The notes under the pieces are model-generated. The model was not told where the DNA came from. It ran no database searches and saw nothing but the letters and a program-made list of their open reading frames with translations. Source: Zanthoxylum bungeanum (taxonomy: Eukaryota > Streptophyta > Magnoliopsida > Sapindales > Rutaceae). Taken from it: 64,000 nt of DNA. The position numbers and the translations under genes were made by a program. Position 1 is the first letter of the stretch; the number at the start of each line of letters is the position of its first letter. The DNA lies in the NCBI GenBank assembly GCA_019454045.1, contig SKCR01049647.1, forward strand, positions 62,001-126,000. Reading direction: 5' to 3'. This document shows, in pieces, positions 11,109 to 21,254 of this stretch.

Positions 11109-13115
11109 TGTTGGATAATATGACCCATAGCGTCACTATTTGCACAGATCATTGTGTTGTTGTAGCAAATTAACTATGTGACAAGGAAATTGCACTCTCA
11201 TCATTTGTGATTAGATCACCATAGATATAAAATGAAGAGAGGTCCCTATGATTAGTTCCTGGATTGAGATGATATGAGACAGTATCAGTCCACGAAGGAT
11301 TAATCATTGAATATCCCTAGCCGTAGTATTATCGAGACTGGACATCGATAATGCGGAATAGGCTAGTATTGCACTTGTGTGCGTTGTGAGGGCACAACGA
11401 CATAGTTCTCATATATATAAGTATTGGATACTTATGCAAGTGCGATAGGAGGTCGTGTTTCACCGATGGTACGGGAAACAGCTTCGCTCTGGATAGACCC
11501 CTCGGAATCCCATTGGTATTATGACGATGTGTCTATGGGAGGCCGAAATCAAGGTAGGTGTGTATAGTCTTAACCTGAGACTTACATCGCTAATGCTTAC
11601 GACAATCGATATACTTTAGTTGAGGTCGTCTAGGACTGTAACCGGTTCTGTGTACGCCAATGCCGGGTATATTGAGAATCGTAGTGTATTGGATGTGATG
11701 TCAAGACGGAAGTGTCACTCCAGTCATAATGGAGATGATGTCACGCAGGATACGGTATTAGTGCTCTTAAAGTGATGCGCATCCAATCGTGATATTATGA
11801 CCAGGTCATGAATATCCGATTATAGAGACTAGTTACCAGACATCCGATATGTGTTTCGGACGGGGCAGACACTTATCCAGCCCCAGCCCTAGCACGTGAC
11901 TATCCGATACTGGGCCGATATACACAATACATTAGTATACTACGCTTGATACAGATCTAAATATTCTTTAATGGATATGTCCGGAGAATTAGGTAGACTT
12001 GGTGCTTTGCTAGGAGTCGACCTTGTCTCGTAAATCGGTAGAACGTAGTACTTGGTACGTACGTGATTCGGATACTCCGACGACCGTATTTACTGCCAGA
12101 TTATCCGGGGATCTCATGGGTCGCTTCCCGATAATCCACCGATGACGCACAACTCGCACTCTTGAATAATCTGGGATTATACAGAAGAGAGAGAGAATTA
12201 ATCTAGGATTAATAACGGAGATATTTTATCCGGGATAAAATGTCGTCTAAAGAGAGAGAACGATTAATTCAGAATTAATCGATGTATTAATATATTCGAT
12301 ATATTAAACGAAATTAGATTTCGACGCGGAATTAAAATTAGATTTTAATTCGGGCAAACGAGTTAATTTAGAATTAATTCGTTAGCGACGTAAATAATAA
12401 TTTCGGTAGCCGCAATTATTCGATTGAATTAACGTCGCGACGTAAGCTCGGTATTTCGGAAATATCGAACCCGAACGCGTGAGTGCACGTGGGCCCACTT
12501 TCATTTGGAAACGTGCGGGGCCCACATGACACATGTCATTCTAATGCATTGCATGTAGATTGTGTACATTGCACTCAATGTCATTGCATGGAGTTTGAGT
12601 GTTTGACACTCTAAGCCATTGCATGCTTTGTGTCATAATTTTATTATTAATTTAATAAATATTATGGCATAAATATAAATTGATTTTTGGTAAATCATTT
12701 TAATAACTTAACACAACTTTAATCTCTCTCAAACTCTCTCCTCTCCTCACGCCAAACACACAAGGTGTGGACTGTTTTTGACTAGGTTTGGGCGTGACTT
12801 TAGGGAAGCAAGAGTGGATTTTCATGGTGAAAATTCAAGTGCTAGCACACTTACAAGTCTTGCGAAGGTGGTAGGGAGGTTCGACCATGAGCCGGGATCC
12901 ATCCAACAAAGCTAGGAACTCATTTTCGCAGCTCAAACACTGAAGACAGAAGCAGTGGACTGCTGCAGTTCATGCTCTATGGCAGTGCGTTTTTGGCTTC
13001 AATGGTCTTCAAATCGACTCTACCAACCAATGTAAGTATTCCGCTATATTCTTTGGTGTATTCATGCACGATTTTCATGTCTTGTTTGATCTTGGGACCT
13101 TAGAAAAATCCAACA
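11109..13115 (+). repeat. 3' LTR of Copia A
   Basis: This is a 2007-bp near-identical copy of 3109-5123, ending AATCCAACA and followed by the CACCC duplication. It holds a hairpin array (12197-12467) and TATA motif (12674-12681). Differences from the 5' LTR are mostly single-base indels, often in homopolymers, plus absence of the 15-bp duplication. Confidence 0.95.
12197..12467 (+). repeat. Hairpin array in the 3' LTR of A
   Basis: It has the same order and length (271 bp) as 4208-4478. All stems are preserved. Confidence 0.8.
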
Positions 13116-13120
13116 CACCC
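13116..13120. repeat. Target-site duplication of A, right (CACCC)
   Basis: It matches 3104-3108. The DNA beyond (AACGAACATG...) continues the interrupted LTR of element H. Confidence 0.95.
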
Positions 13121-13735
13121 AACGAACATGTGGAGGTCTGATAAAAATAGATCGGTGACGTGACTGCCATCAAAGTGTGGAGGATACCTCATACATCCGC
13201 TGTGGTATCTCATGTCAAATGACCACTATGCTCACTTGACCCGAGCAGATTCATATTGGCTTTGGTGTACCATCCATTATGAAATATTCGGTGAGTCATT
13301 CAGTGTTTATCCAATAGAAACACTTACACGTCTATACGAGTCTCTCATACTCATGGTTCATTGGGATAAACCATCGGACCAATTCTCGATGTACGACGTG
13401 TTCTGGTCTTAGCGAATTTTACTAACCGACCCGTGTTAGCAAATATTGACCATGAACTTTATTTGATAATATACTTCTAGTAGTGACACTTCCTAATGTA
13501 ATTACAAACTACTTTGTAACTGCGCACTACATTATATATTATCGGGTCTTTGTCTAAGATATACATATCACTAAATCCTATTTATTTTCAATCTAATCGT
13601 AATTAGATCGAATATGTATATAAAAGCAAGAAGTACTACCAAAAATAAGTAATATTATGGAAAAATGAATTGTTTGTATTCATGAATCGGACATGAATAC
13701 GATCCGGATTGGCACTCTGAGCACCAACCCTTACA
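13121..13735 (-). mobile_element. Copia element H, 3' LTR, right part
   Basis: This continues 1118-3108 after the nested element A and ends CCAACCCTTACA. On the minus strand it is the LTR start (TGTAAGGGTTGG), directly after a purine tract. The 66-residue frame at 13212-13412 lies wholly within the LTR and matches no family I recognise, so it is not called. Confidence 0.7.
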
Positions 13736-13748
13736 ATTTCTCCCACTT
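13736..13748 (-). other. Polypurine tract of Copia H (minus strand)
   Basis: On the minus strand the sequence reads AAGTGGGAGAAAT immediately before the LTR start TGTAAGGG. This is the Copia arrangement and orients H on the minus strand. Confidence 0.75.
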
Positions 13749-14136
13749 GCTCTAGTGCCAATCCATGGTATTATATACACATCTAAATATGTATCACATA
13801 CGCATGGTCCTCACGAGCTGACCTTTGACTCAAGAGGTAGGCAACAACAAGTAAGACCGCTATAATATGTTAAGTTTGTCTAACAAACCCAAAACGTTTC
13901 CTTTAACTTACATCATTCATTTTTGTATAACCTAAGTTATGTATCAATATGACTCAAATGCAATATCAATATTGTGTTATAATTATAGAATTGTCTAAGT
14001 ATTTAAGGATCAGGTCCAAAATACTATGCAGACAACCGCAAGCACAACGCCAATATCAAAACTTCTAATTTACAAGGTCACTTTGTAACTCCATAAGTCA
14101 ATACTTCATAAGTTACAGTTAATTCGACTTACACAG
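13749..14136 (-). other. 3' internal end of Copia H
   Basis: Minus-strand translation near the purine tract gives WIGTRASGR, resembling the conserved Copia pol end (DWLEASGR/CKWEIV type). The rest is too decayed to assign. It is cut at 14137 by Gypsy element B. The missing upstream part of H (end of RT, RNase H) is not found beside the right end of the compound at 29488, which suggests a deletion. Confidence 0.5.
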
Positions 14137-14756
14137 TGTAGGCATTGCATTTTTGCATACCAAACCCGATGAGGAGTCTCGTAAGGAGGCACAACCTTTA
14201 TGTCGTGGAAGTCACGGAAAACGTTCGTCGGTAAGGAGAAGTTAAGGATTGACATATCATTGGTTTTAATTCGTTGTGTTCGCTCGGAGTTCGCTTGGTG
14301 AATCTTCATTTCGAGGTATATCTTTCGCCCGAAATCCCCGCAAACCACTATAAGCCCACCTGAACACCTAAACCCACATCCAAAGCCCATAAAACCAAAA
14401 CAAATCAAACACCAAGCCCACCAACCAAGAAGCCCACGCCCATGCCATCAAATTCACCCCTCCATGCACTATTCAAACAAGATTCACCCTTTTACCAAAC
14501 TTGTTTTACACCTTTGACTTCATTTTTACCTTGACACAAATTTTCCAAGCTATTATTTGATCAACCCCGCACCGTTTAAGCCATCACACCCCACGCCCAT
14601 CAGCATCCTATCTCATTTTCTTCATTTCCCATCACCTTTCATGTATTTTCAACAAAGAATCACAATTATCATCAACCTTTCCTCCATTTTTCAACAAAGC
14701 CAATGTATCAAATTAATTACCCTTGGCCTACCTAATTAATACTCACTTTATTTGCC

Positions 14757-14764
14757 TATATAAA
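14757..14764 (+). promoter_or_regulatory. Putative TATA box of LTR-B
   Basis: TATATAAA sits in CCTATATAAACTC. Equivalent motifs are at 20487-20494 in the truncated LTR copy and 27752-27759 in LTR-G. Confidence 0.6.
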
Positions 14765-15224
14765 CTCTCATTTTCTGCCTTGAAACACCTAGCAGACATT
14801 AACCAAACACTTAAGCATTTTGGAGATCAAAACAGCCCCCTTATTCCCCCTAGAAGTCAAGCCCAAGCCTCCTTTTACTGCCTCCAATTAGCTCAACATC
14901 CTCACTGCCTACACTTCAAGCAACTCAGCCCTCCTAGTCCCCATTGGTCACGCCAAAACCCTTCATCCATACTATTTCCATTTAGCCTTTCATCATCAAC
15001 GCACATTGTCTCCTATTTCAACCTTATAACTCACGCCAAGACCATCCAATAGGGAAATCCCAATTCATTGGGCCTTTCGATACAATCAAATAGAAAGCCC
15101 CAGGGGCGCCATATTCTAGGAGCCCAGACTATGTGATTGAATAATCCTCCTCTATCTGTTGCGGGTCGAGGACTCTGCTCAGTTTAGCGCCTCTAATTGC
15201 CTTATTATTGACCTGAAAGTCACG

Positions 15225-15500
15225 CCCCTTACTGCCTCTCAAACACATCCAAAACAGCCCTCATTCAGCTCCAATATTCACGCACAGATCAGCCCTTATT
15301 CACCCCTGGAACTCACGCACAAACAGCCCATATTCAGCCCTGGAATCAACTCACAAACATCCCTCATTCAGCCCTAATATTCACGCACAAACTGGCCATA
15401 TTTAGCCCCTGGAACCAGCACACATTCTGCCCAGTTTAGCCCTCCATATTCACGCCCAAACCATCACCAAAACAGCCCTTAATTCACTGCAAACCATTGA
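15225..15500 (+). repeat. CAGCCC/TTCACGC minisatellite in LTR-B
   Basis: Imperfect units of about 30-40 bp are built on ATTCACGCACAAAC and CAGCCCTNATTCAGCCC. The second copy of this LTR has the same array at about 20865-21120. Confidence 0.7.
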
Positions 15501-16527
15501 GCAAAGTGTGGTGACCTGAATCGCAGCGAAACGAAGTGGAAACGACGGACAAAACAGTGAAACAACGAGCAAAAAATGTCAAAATAGCGAACCGGTGAGA
15601 TCACGGTGTCTTAGCCTCTCCGACGGCCGTATAACGTACCTCCGAAAAATGACACAAAAGGTTAGACCTGAGGGTTTATATTATGGAATTTATTCACATG
15701 AAATAATGATTTAGGAAATTTGTTTTATAATGTTTAGCATGAATAATTAGATTAGCATGTTGTTGGAATTTTTTCACATGAAATAATGACTTAGGAAATG
15801 TGTTTAGCATGAATAATTAGTTTAACATGTTGTTGGAATTTATTCACATGAAATAATGATTTAGAAAATGTGTTTTATGGAATCTAGCATGAATAATTAA
15901 TTAGCATGTTATCTAATTTAAGTTGTGTAAATTGGTAACTTAGAAAAGCATGTAACTTACTTTTCCTCGCATGAGGACTATGACTTAGTATATGATGTGA
16001 TTTCGGGTGAATGGAATATGTGTTCTTTCTTGTGGTATATTGGATGGAAACCCGGACATAAATTCCATAGCCGAATCCGAATGGACGGTATTATGGTTTG
16101 CACTCGGGATACAATGCCCCGTACCACTTGAAGGATTCATGTATTTCATTTCACCAACTTGTATTTGAGCATGATTAGGCCATTAGAATGTTATTTTACT
16201 TTTAGCATGACTTAGTTATTTACCTTTCGTATTAGGAATTTAAGTTATGGCATGTTTAGATTACTATTTATGTAACATGTTTGATGTGTGATGCCGAATG
16301 TTTGTCGTAATGAAAGTTTACTTTTGAAGCATGCAAACCTAGATTTAGGCTTTATAAGAATTTAGACTACTTTGACCAATATGTATGTTGAGTAGACTTG
16401 GTTAATATTGCACAAATCCATTCATTACAAACGACATAAGTAAGGGACCATTCCGAACCCAACGGTTTGAGGTCTTCCCTTGCGAGGGGTGAGTGTGGCC
16501 TTAAATCATTTCCCGGTTCACACCGGG

Positions 16528-16537
16528 TGGCGACTCC
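16528..16537 (+). other. PBS-like word inside LTR-B
   Basis: TGGCGACTCC, preceded by the possible hairpin CCCGG-TTCACA-CCGGG, lies 109 bp before the true PBS. It recurs at 22595, 29382 and 59272. Confidence 0.6.
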
Positions 16538-16636
16538 TTTATTCTCTGGTTTAGTCCCCCGTGGGTTACTCCGTAATCCCAACTAGGCCCTAAGTCTAGA
16601 ACAACATGCGTCGCACAAGTTATGTGTCCTACAGTC

Positions 16637-16654
16637 TGGTGTCTCCACTGGGGA
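16637..16654 (+). other. Primer binding site of Gypsy B
   Basis: TGGTGTCTCCACTGGGGA starts three bases after the LTR. It corresponds to TGGCGACTCCACTGGGGA in F with two changes. Ogre/Tat elements are reported to use tRNA-Arg; I infer that primer from lineage rather than from a tRNA comparison. Confidence 0.7.
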
Positions 16655-17550
16655 TAGAGAATCGGCTCCGAAATAATGTCTTGTAATGTTTGTGATTTGT
16701 GCTTTAATTAAACATATCTACTGTCGGTTTAGGGAATTTAATCAAAGGCATTGTTAAGGCTAGGTGATGGTTCGGTGTCCTCCTTCACTCACTACCTTTC
16801 TATAAGGAAAAGCTGTGAAGGCACCTAGATAATCATTCACCCATAGCTCATTGTGATAGACTAATTTGGAGGACTCGTTGTTTATTTCTGACACCAAACG
16901 ATAAGAGCCTAAGAGGCTTGGGTACTTAAGAGAGCCTCGCTCCACCCTCCCTCTGGGGAATCTACAATAAGAAATCCATTTGACAGATAGTCACATACCG
17001 TAATTCGTTGGCACGTACCATAAGGTATAAAAAAGGTGTGCTCACTTGGTCGTTTGAACCCTTGAGTGGGGAGTCCTAGTTGTGGGCAATCCTTCATCAG
17101 CGAGAGCTTTTTCTGGAACCTACATGTGAACCTTAGTTGTATGACCCTTAGAAATTATTTATTTATGCTTGTGTTTAGGACCATCTTCATTTGGATTCAA
17201 TTGAACCTCTTATCAAGAGATATGAGCTTGTTGGGCCATTTAAACTGGGACGAGTTCGTGTCCTTTGGAAATTGGGCCAAAAGCTTCTAAAATGCCGATG
17301 GGCCATTTTGTGTTTAGGTCTCTTATCATTTGAAGTTGTTTAGCCATGTTATCACAAAAGTGTAAACCTGTTGGGCCTTTTCAACTGGGACAAGTTTGCA
17401 CCGTACAATAGTATGATTGAATACTTTAAAATGATAATAGGCCGACTTATATATCTCATGCATCGTACGCATCTCATACACCCTAATGTATACACGCATC
17501 ATGCTAACCCTTGTGTTTAAAAGCCATCATAGATATCTGTTGGGTTAAGA
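16655..17550 (+). other. 5' untranslated region of Gypsy B
   Basis: It is homologous to the leaders of G (22723-23870) and F (59370-60300). Recurrent units contain GGGCCATTTAAACTGGGACGAG (17233, 17377; several in G), and CATGCATCGTACGCATC-type words occur near 17457. No coding frame is supported. Confidence 0.65.
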
Positions 17551-17830
17551 AAAAGAAGTTAGAGTATTCCTCGGGAAAATTCAATACATCAGTCGGTTCA
17601 TCGCCAAGTTGAGAAAGACAAGCCAGTGAAATAGAATGAGCAATGCCAGGAAGCCTTCGACAAGATCAGTGAATATTTGGTGAAACCTCCTATCTTGAAA
17701 CCTCCAAGACTGGGAAAACCCTTGGTACTATATTTGTCAATTGAACCCGAAGCGCTGGGGGCGATGATGGTACAAGCGGATGAGACGGGGTGGAGCATGT
17801 AGTCTACTACCTCAATAAGTGGTACTATGA
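17551..17830 (+). pseudogene. Gypsy reverse transcriptase C-terminal fragment in B
   Basis: Frame-by-frame reading gives FLGKIQYISRFIAKL, then after a frameshift CQEAFDKISEYLVKPPILKP, then LVLYLSIEPEALG and ADETG. These are hallmarks of the Ty3/Gypsy RT thumb and RNase H start. They join directly to the leader at GTTGGGTTA, where G starts its gag region. So nearly all of gag, protease and the RT catalytic core were deleted. What remains cannot encode an enzyme. The fragment confirms the Gypsy class. Confidence 0.8.
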
Positions 17831-19139
17831 TATTCAGTAATAATTGGAACGCAGTGAACTCCCAGAAGAAGCAAGCAGAAAATGAACGAGTTCACTGAGC
17901 CGATCAACGTGGACAGAGAGAAACAGTACTTCGCTGGAGGAAGAGGAGACCGAGCAGTCACCAAGGGAATCAACGGAAGACCTAACCCAACTGGATAGGA
18001 AGTTCATCCATGCATACACGTAACATACTTGCATCCCTCGTTGTTTGTTCTGTGTTTGCAGGTTTCAAGACAAAAGAAGACCAGCAGGAAGGAACTATAA
18101 AGCAGATTCAGGGGGCGACCATAGACATACGACGCCAATGAGCACAACGAGGATCTAACCCATCATAAACAGGGAGTACCTCTACACTTGCATACTTACA
18201 CATCACACGCACATGTTTTCATTCTATTATTTTGTTTGTGTTCGCAGGTCTCAAAGAAGGAAAGAGAAAGCGGCAGAATACAAGCAAGTTCAAAGCATAT
18301 AAAATAATACCAGCCATACTCAGAAAAGAACCCCTGGGGGCGAAGCCCCAAATTACCAGCAATTGAAAAGAGGAATGTCAGAGAAATGAGAAATCTTTGG
18401 TGGCTAGACATATGTCCGATGATGACATTGTATGTTGTAGGGAAGAAACCCTAGAAACGATAAGTGCGAGACGTGCTCTCGTCCGGTATTCTGAATGGAC
18501 TGATCTCGGTTAGACTCATAAGCACTTGATTACGAGATCTCAGCAATAGAAGCCCGAGTGGTTGGCAAGATGACTAGTTGAAGAGATAGTGGATCAGTGA
18601 ATGACCATTTGCCTGGATGTCCACCTTGGTTTACTGATGCTACGATATATGATATGGTTGGAAACGAAGAAAAAGTCTCTCCGATGAAAAAAAAAAAAAT
18701 AGACCACCTATAACCGATAAGCGTGAAGCTACCCATGGGTGAGTATTAGGACCACCATGAGGAGAAATGCTACCTTAAAGGGTAGGAATGTCAAAAAAAA
18801 AAGTTCAAAATGAAAATAAAGAAAAGAAAAAGATAAAAGAAAAAGAAGAAGACCATATCATGTTGAGTATGACGAAGTAATCACAGAGTGTGATTAAGAC
18901 ATCTAGGTTGGTTAGACCCACTGAACCAATTCTCTGAAACAAAATCATCGAGTTGGCTTACTTAAGGAATAAGCTGTGAAAGAGCCTTGGCACACACACA
19001 CTTGGAGTCTAGCTCAGATCCTTCACTCAGACGGTCGGATTTGAGTTGTATCGAGTACTTTGAAGGTTCTCAGGTTTCGACGCAAAGCATTCATTGAGGA
19101 CAAAAGTATGTCCAGCTATCAAGATTCTCTCATGAGAGG
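17831..19139 (+). other. Non-coding segment between pol scrap and repeat arrays in B
   Basis: It is homologous to 61320-62600 of F. It includes two intron-end-like units (ending at 18061 and 18247), a poly-A/GAAA-rich stretch (18690-18850), and otherwise non-coding sequence. Short open frames such as 17834-18034 (minus) are spurious. Confidence 0.6.
18175..18249 (+). other. Short intron-like unit (GTACCT ... TTCGCAG)
   Basis: It starts GTACCTCTACACTTGCATAC, has a T-rich stretch TTTTGTTTGTGTTCGCAG, and is followed by GT. The same unit is conserved in F (61594-61664), and a related acceptor is in G (about 26529). It may be a spliced-out segment or a repeat that resembles one. Confidence 0.35.
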
Positions 19140-19640
19140 CAATATGACATTCTGGGGGCGAGTCCACACTATTATTATCAGTTTCGCCGTGTATGGCATT
19201 CCAGGGGCGAGGCCCACACCATTAACATCAGCCTTGCCGGGTATGGCACTCTGGGGGCGAGGCCCACATCAGCATCAATAATGGTTCGCAAAAGGACCAC
19301 TCTCATATCAACAATGGTTCGCAAATAGACCACTCTCACATCAGCAATGGTTCAGAAATGGACTGCTTTCACATCAACAATGGTTCAAAAATGAGCCACC
19401 TCTTATCAAGTAACAGTTCAAAAATGAACCACTCTCTCATCAGCATGGTTCAGAAATGGACCACTACAACATCAAATTCCGAAAATGGCACTCCAAAATG
19501 GGGCACACTCATCAAATGCCGAAAATGGTGCTCCAAAATGGAGCACACTCTCACTTGCAAAAAATGGCGCTCCAAAATGGGGCACACTCTCAGATGCCGA
19601 AAATGGCGCTCTAAAATGGAGCACACTCCACAGATGCCGC
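19140..19640 (+). repeat. 3' tandem-repeat modules of Gypsy B
   Basis: There are three successive modules. The GGGGGCGAGGCCCACATCA type is at 19150-19275. The ATGGTTCAGAAATGGACCACT type of about 31 bp is at 19276-19475. The CCGAAAATGGC/CTCCAAAATGGAGC type of about 40 bp is at 19480-19640. All three occur, expanded, in G. Open frames on both strands (19358-19711, 19472-19675, 19485-19793) come from these stop-poor repeats. Confidence 0.85.
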
Positions 19641-19851
19641 ACTCCGAAAATGGAGCATGGTTCGAAGATGGACAATCATCACTTCAGCAACACCTCAGAA
19701 ATGGGGTTTAACATGCCGAAAATGGCACAACCAGACCAACTCAACTCAACGCAACAGGCAAACCAAGTGGCAGCTGGCGAGCCAGGTAAGTAAAAATGCA
19801 TTGCACGTACTTTGATTGGATTGTCATTGGCACACACTAAACAAGTCCCAT

Positions 19852-19866
19852 CAAAGTGGGGGCGAC
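19852..19866 (+). other. Polypurine tract of Gypsy B
   Basis: AAAGTGGGGGCGAC precedes TGTAGGC. This is the boundary typical of the Tat/Ogre lineage. The same motif is at 27097-27111 and 63817-63831. Confidence 0.85.
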
Positions 19867-21141
19867 TGTAGGCATTGCATTTTTACATACCAAACCCGAT
19901 GAGGAGTCTCGTAAGGAGGCACTACCTTTAAGTCGTGGAAGTCGCGGAAAACGGTCGTCAGAAAGGAGAAGTTAAGGATTGACATATCATTGGTTTTAAT
20001 TCATTGTGTTCGCTCGGAGTTCGCTTGTTGAATCTTCGTTTCGAGGTATATCTTTCGCCCGATATCCCCGCAAACCACTCTAAGCCCACCTGAACACCTA
20101 AACCCACATCCAAAGCCCATGAAACCAAAACAAATCAAACACCAAGCCCACCAACCAAGAAGCCCACGCACATGCCATCAAATTCACCCATCCATGCACT
20201 ATTTAAACAAGATTCATCCTTTTACCAAACTTGTTTTACACCTTTGACTTCATTTTTACCTTGACACCAATTTTCCAAGCTATTAATTAATCAACCCCAC
20301 ACCATTTAAGCCATCACACCCCACGCCCATCACCATCCTATCTCATTTTCTTCATTTTCCATCACCTTTCATGTATTTTCAACAAAGAATCACAATTATC
20401 ATCAACCTTTCCTCCATTTTTCAACAAAGCCAATGTATCAAATTAATTACCATTGGCCTACCTAATTAATACTCACTTTATTTGCCTATATAAACTCTCA
20501 TTTTCTGCCTTGAAACACCTAGCATCCATTAACCAAACACTTAAGCATTTTGGAGATCAAAACAGCCCCTTATTCCCCTTAGAAGTCACGCCCAAGCCTC
20601 ATTTCACTGCCTCCACTTAGCTCAACATCCTCACTGTCTACACTTCAAGCAACTCACTGCCTACCTTTCAAGCAACTCAGCCCTCATAGTCCCCATTATT
20701 CACGCCAAAGCCCTTCATCCATACTATTTCCATTTAGCCCTTCATCATCAACGCACATTGTCTCCCATTTCAGCCTTATAACTCACGCCAAGACCATCCC
20801 TATTCTGCTCAGTTCAGCGCCTCTAATTGCCTTATTATTGACCTGAAAGTCACGCCCCTTACTGCCTCTCAAACATATCCAAAACAGCCCTCATTCAGCT
20901 CCAATATTCACGCACAGATCAGCCCTTATTCACCCCTGGAACTCATGCACAAACAGCCCCTATTCAGCCCTGGAATCAACTCACAAACATCCCTCATTCA
21001 GCCCTAATATTCACGCACAAACTGGCCATATTTAGCCCCTGGAACCAGCACACATTCTGCCCAGTTTAGCCCTCCATATTCATGCCCAAACCATCACCAA
21101 AACAGCCCTTAATTCACTGCAAACCAATGAGCAAAGTGTGG
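19867..21141 (+). repeat. Truncated 3' LTR of Gypsy B
   Basis: It matches 14137-15511 closely (same order, same minisatellite, TATA at 20487-20494) apart from an internal gap around 15052-15168. The match stops abruptly after GCAAAGTGTGG, where the 5' LTR continues TGACCTGAATCGC and this copy turns into inverted filler. Confidence 0.85.
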
Positions 21142-21254
21142 TTTGCAGTGAATTAAGTAATATTAATAAAGTGAGTATTAATTAGGTAGGCCAAGGGCAA
21201 TTAATTAGATACATTGGCTTTGTTGAAAAATGGAGGAAAGGTTGATGATAATTG
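21142..21254 (-). other. Inverted filler DNA at the LTR fusion point
   Basis: Bases 21142-21157 are the reverse complement of 21108-21123, a fold-back with an 18-base loop. Bases from about 21165 to 21254 are the reverse complement of LTR-B sequence at about 20392-20478 (or 14662-14748). The sequence then switches to LTR-G type. Confidence 0.85.

Larger units (their letters stand above)
3109..13115 (+). mobile_element. Complete non-autonomous Ty1/Copia retrotransposon A
   Basis: This is a 10.0-kb element with 2.0-kb LTRs (3109-5123 and 11109-13115), a tRNA-iMet-like PBS, a purine tract AAGTGGGAGAT before the 3' LTR, and a CACCC target duplication. The internal part holds a long non-coding leader, two repetitive blocks, then Copia domains in the order Gag end, protease, GAG-pre-integrase, integrase, RT, RNase H, all crossed by stops and frameshifts. 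The LTRs differ only by a roughly 15-bp duplication near 3590-3610 and scattered single-base changes, so insertion was recent although pol is dead. The sister copy C (35931-45901) shares the same lesions. It is inserted in the LTR of Copia element H. Confidence 0.95.
14137..16633 (+). repeat. 5' LTR of Gypsy element B
   Basis: This 2497-bp repeat begins TGTAGGCATTGCATTTTTGC and ends GTCCTACA. It contains a TATA box (14757-14764), a CAGCCC-rich minisatellite (15225-15500), a conserved AGGTTAGACCTGAGGG word (about 15659), and two blocks shared by all Tat-like LTRs here (about 16034-16130 and 16440-16560). The open frames at 14557, 14723 and 15159 are LTR sequence without family resemblance. Confidence 0.9.

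Noticed and set aside
16510..16545. A tRNA T-arm-like hairpin suggesting a tRNA gene or tRNA-like structure
   Set aside because: CCCGG-TTCACA-CCGGG has a 6-base loop, and no D-arm, anticodon arm or acceptor stem can be fitted around it.
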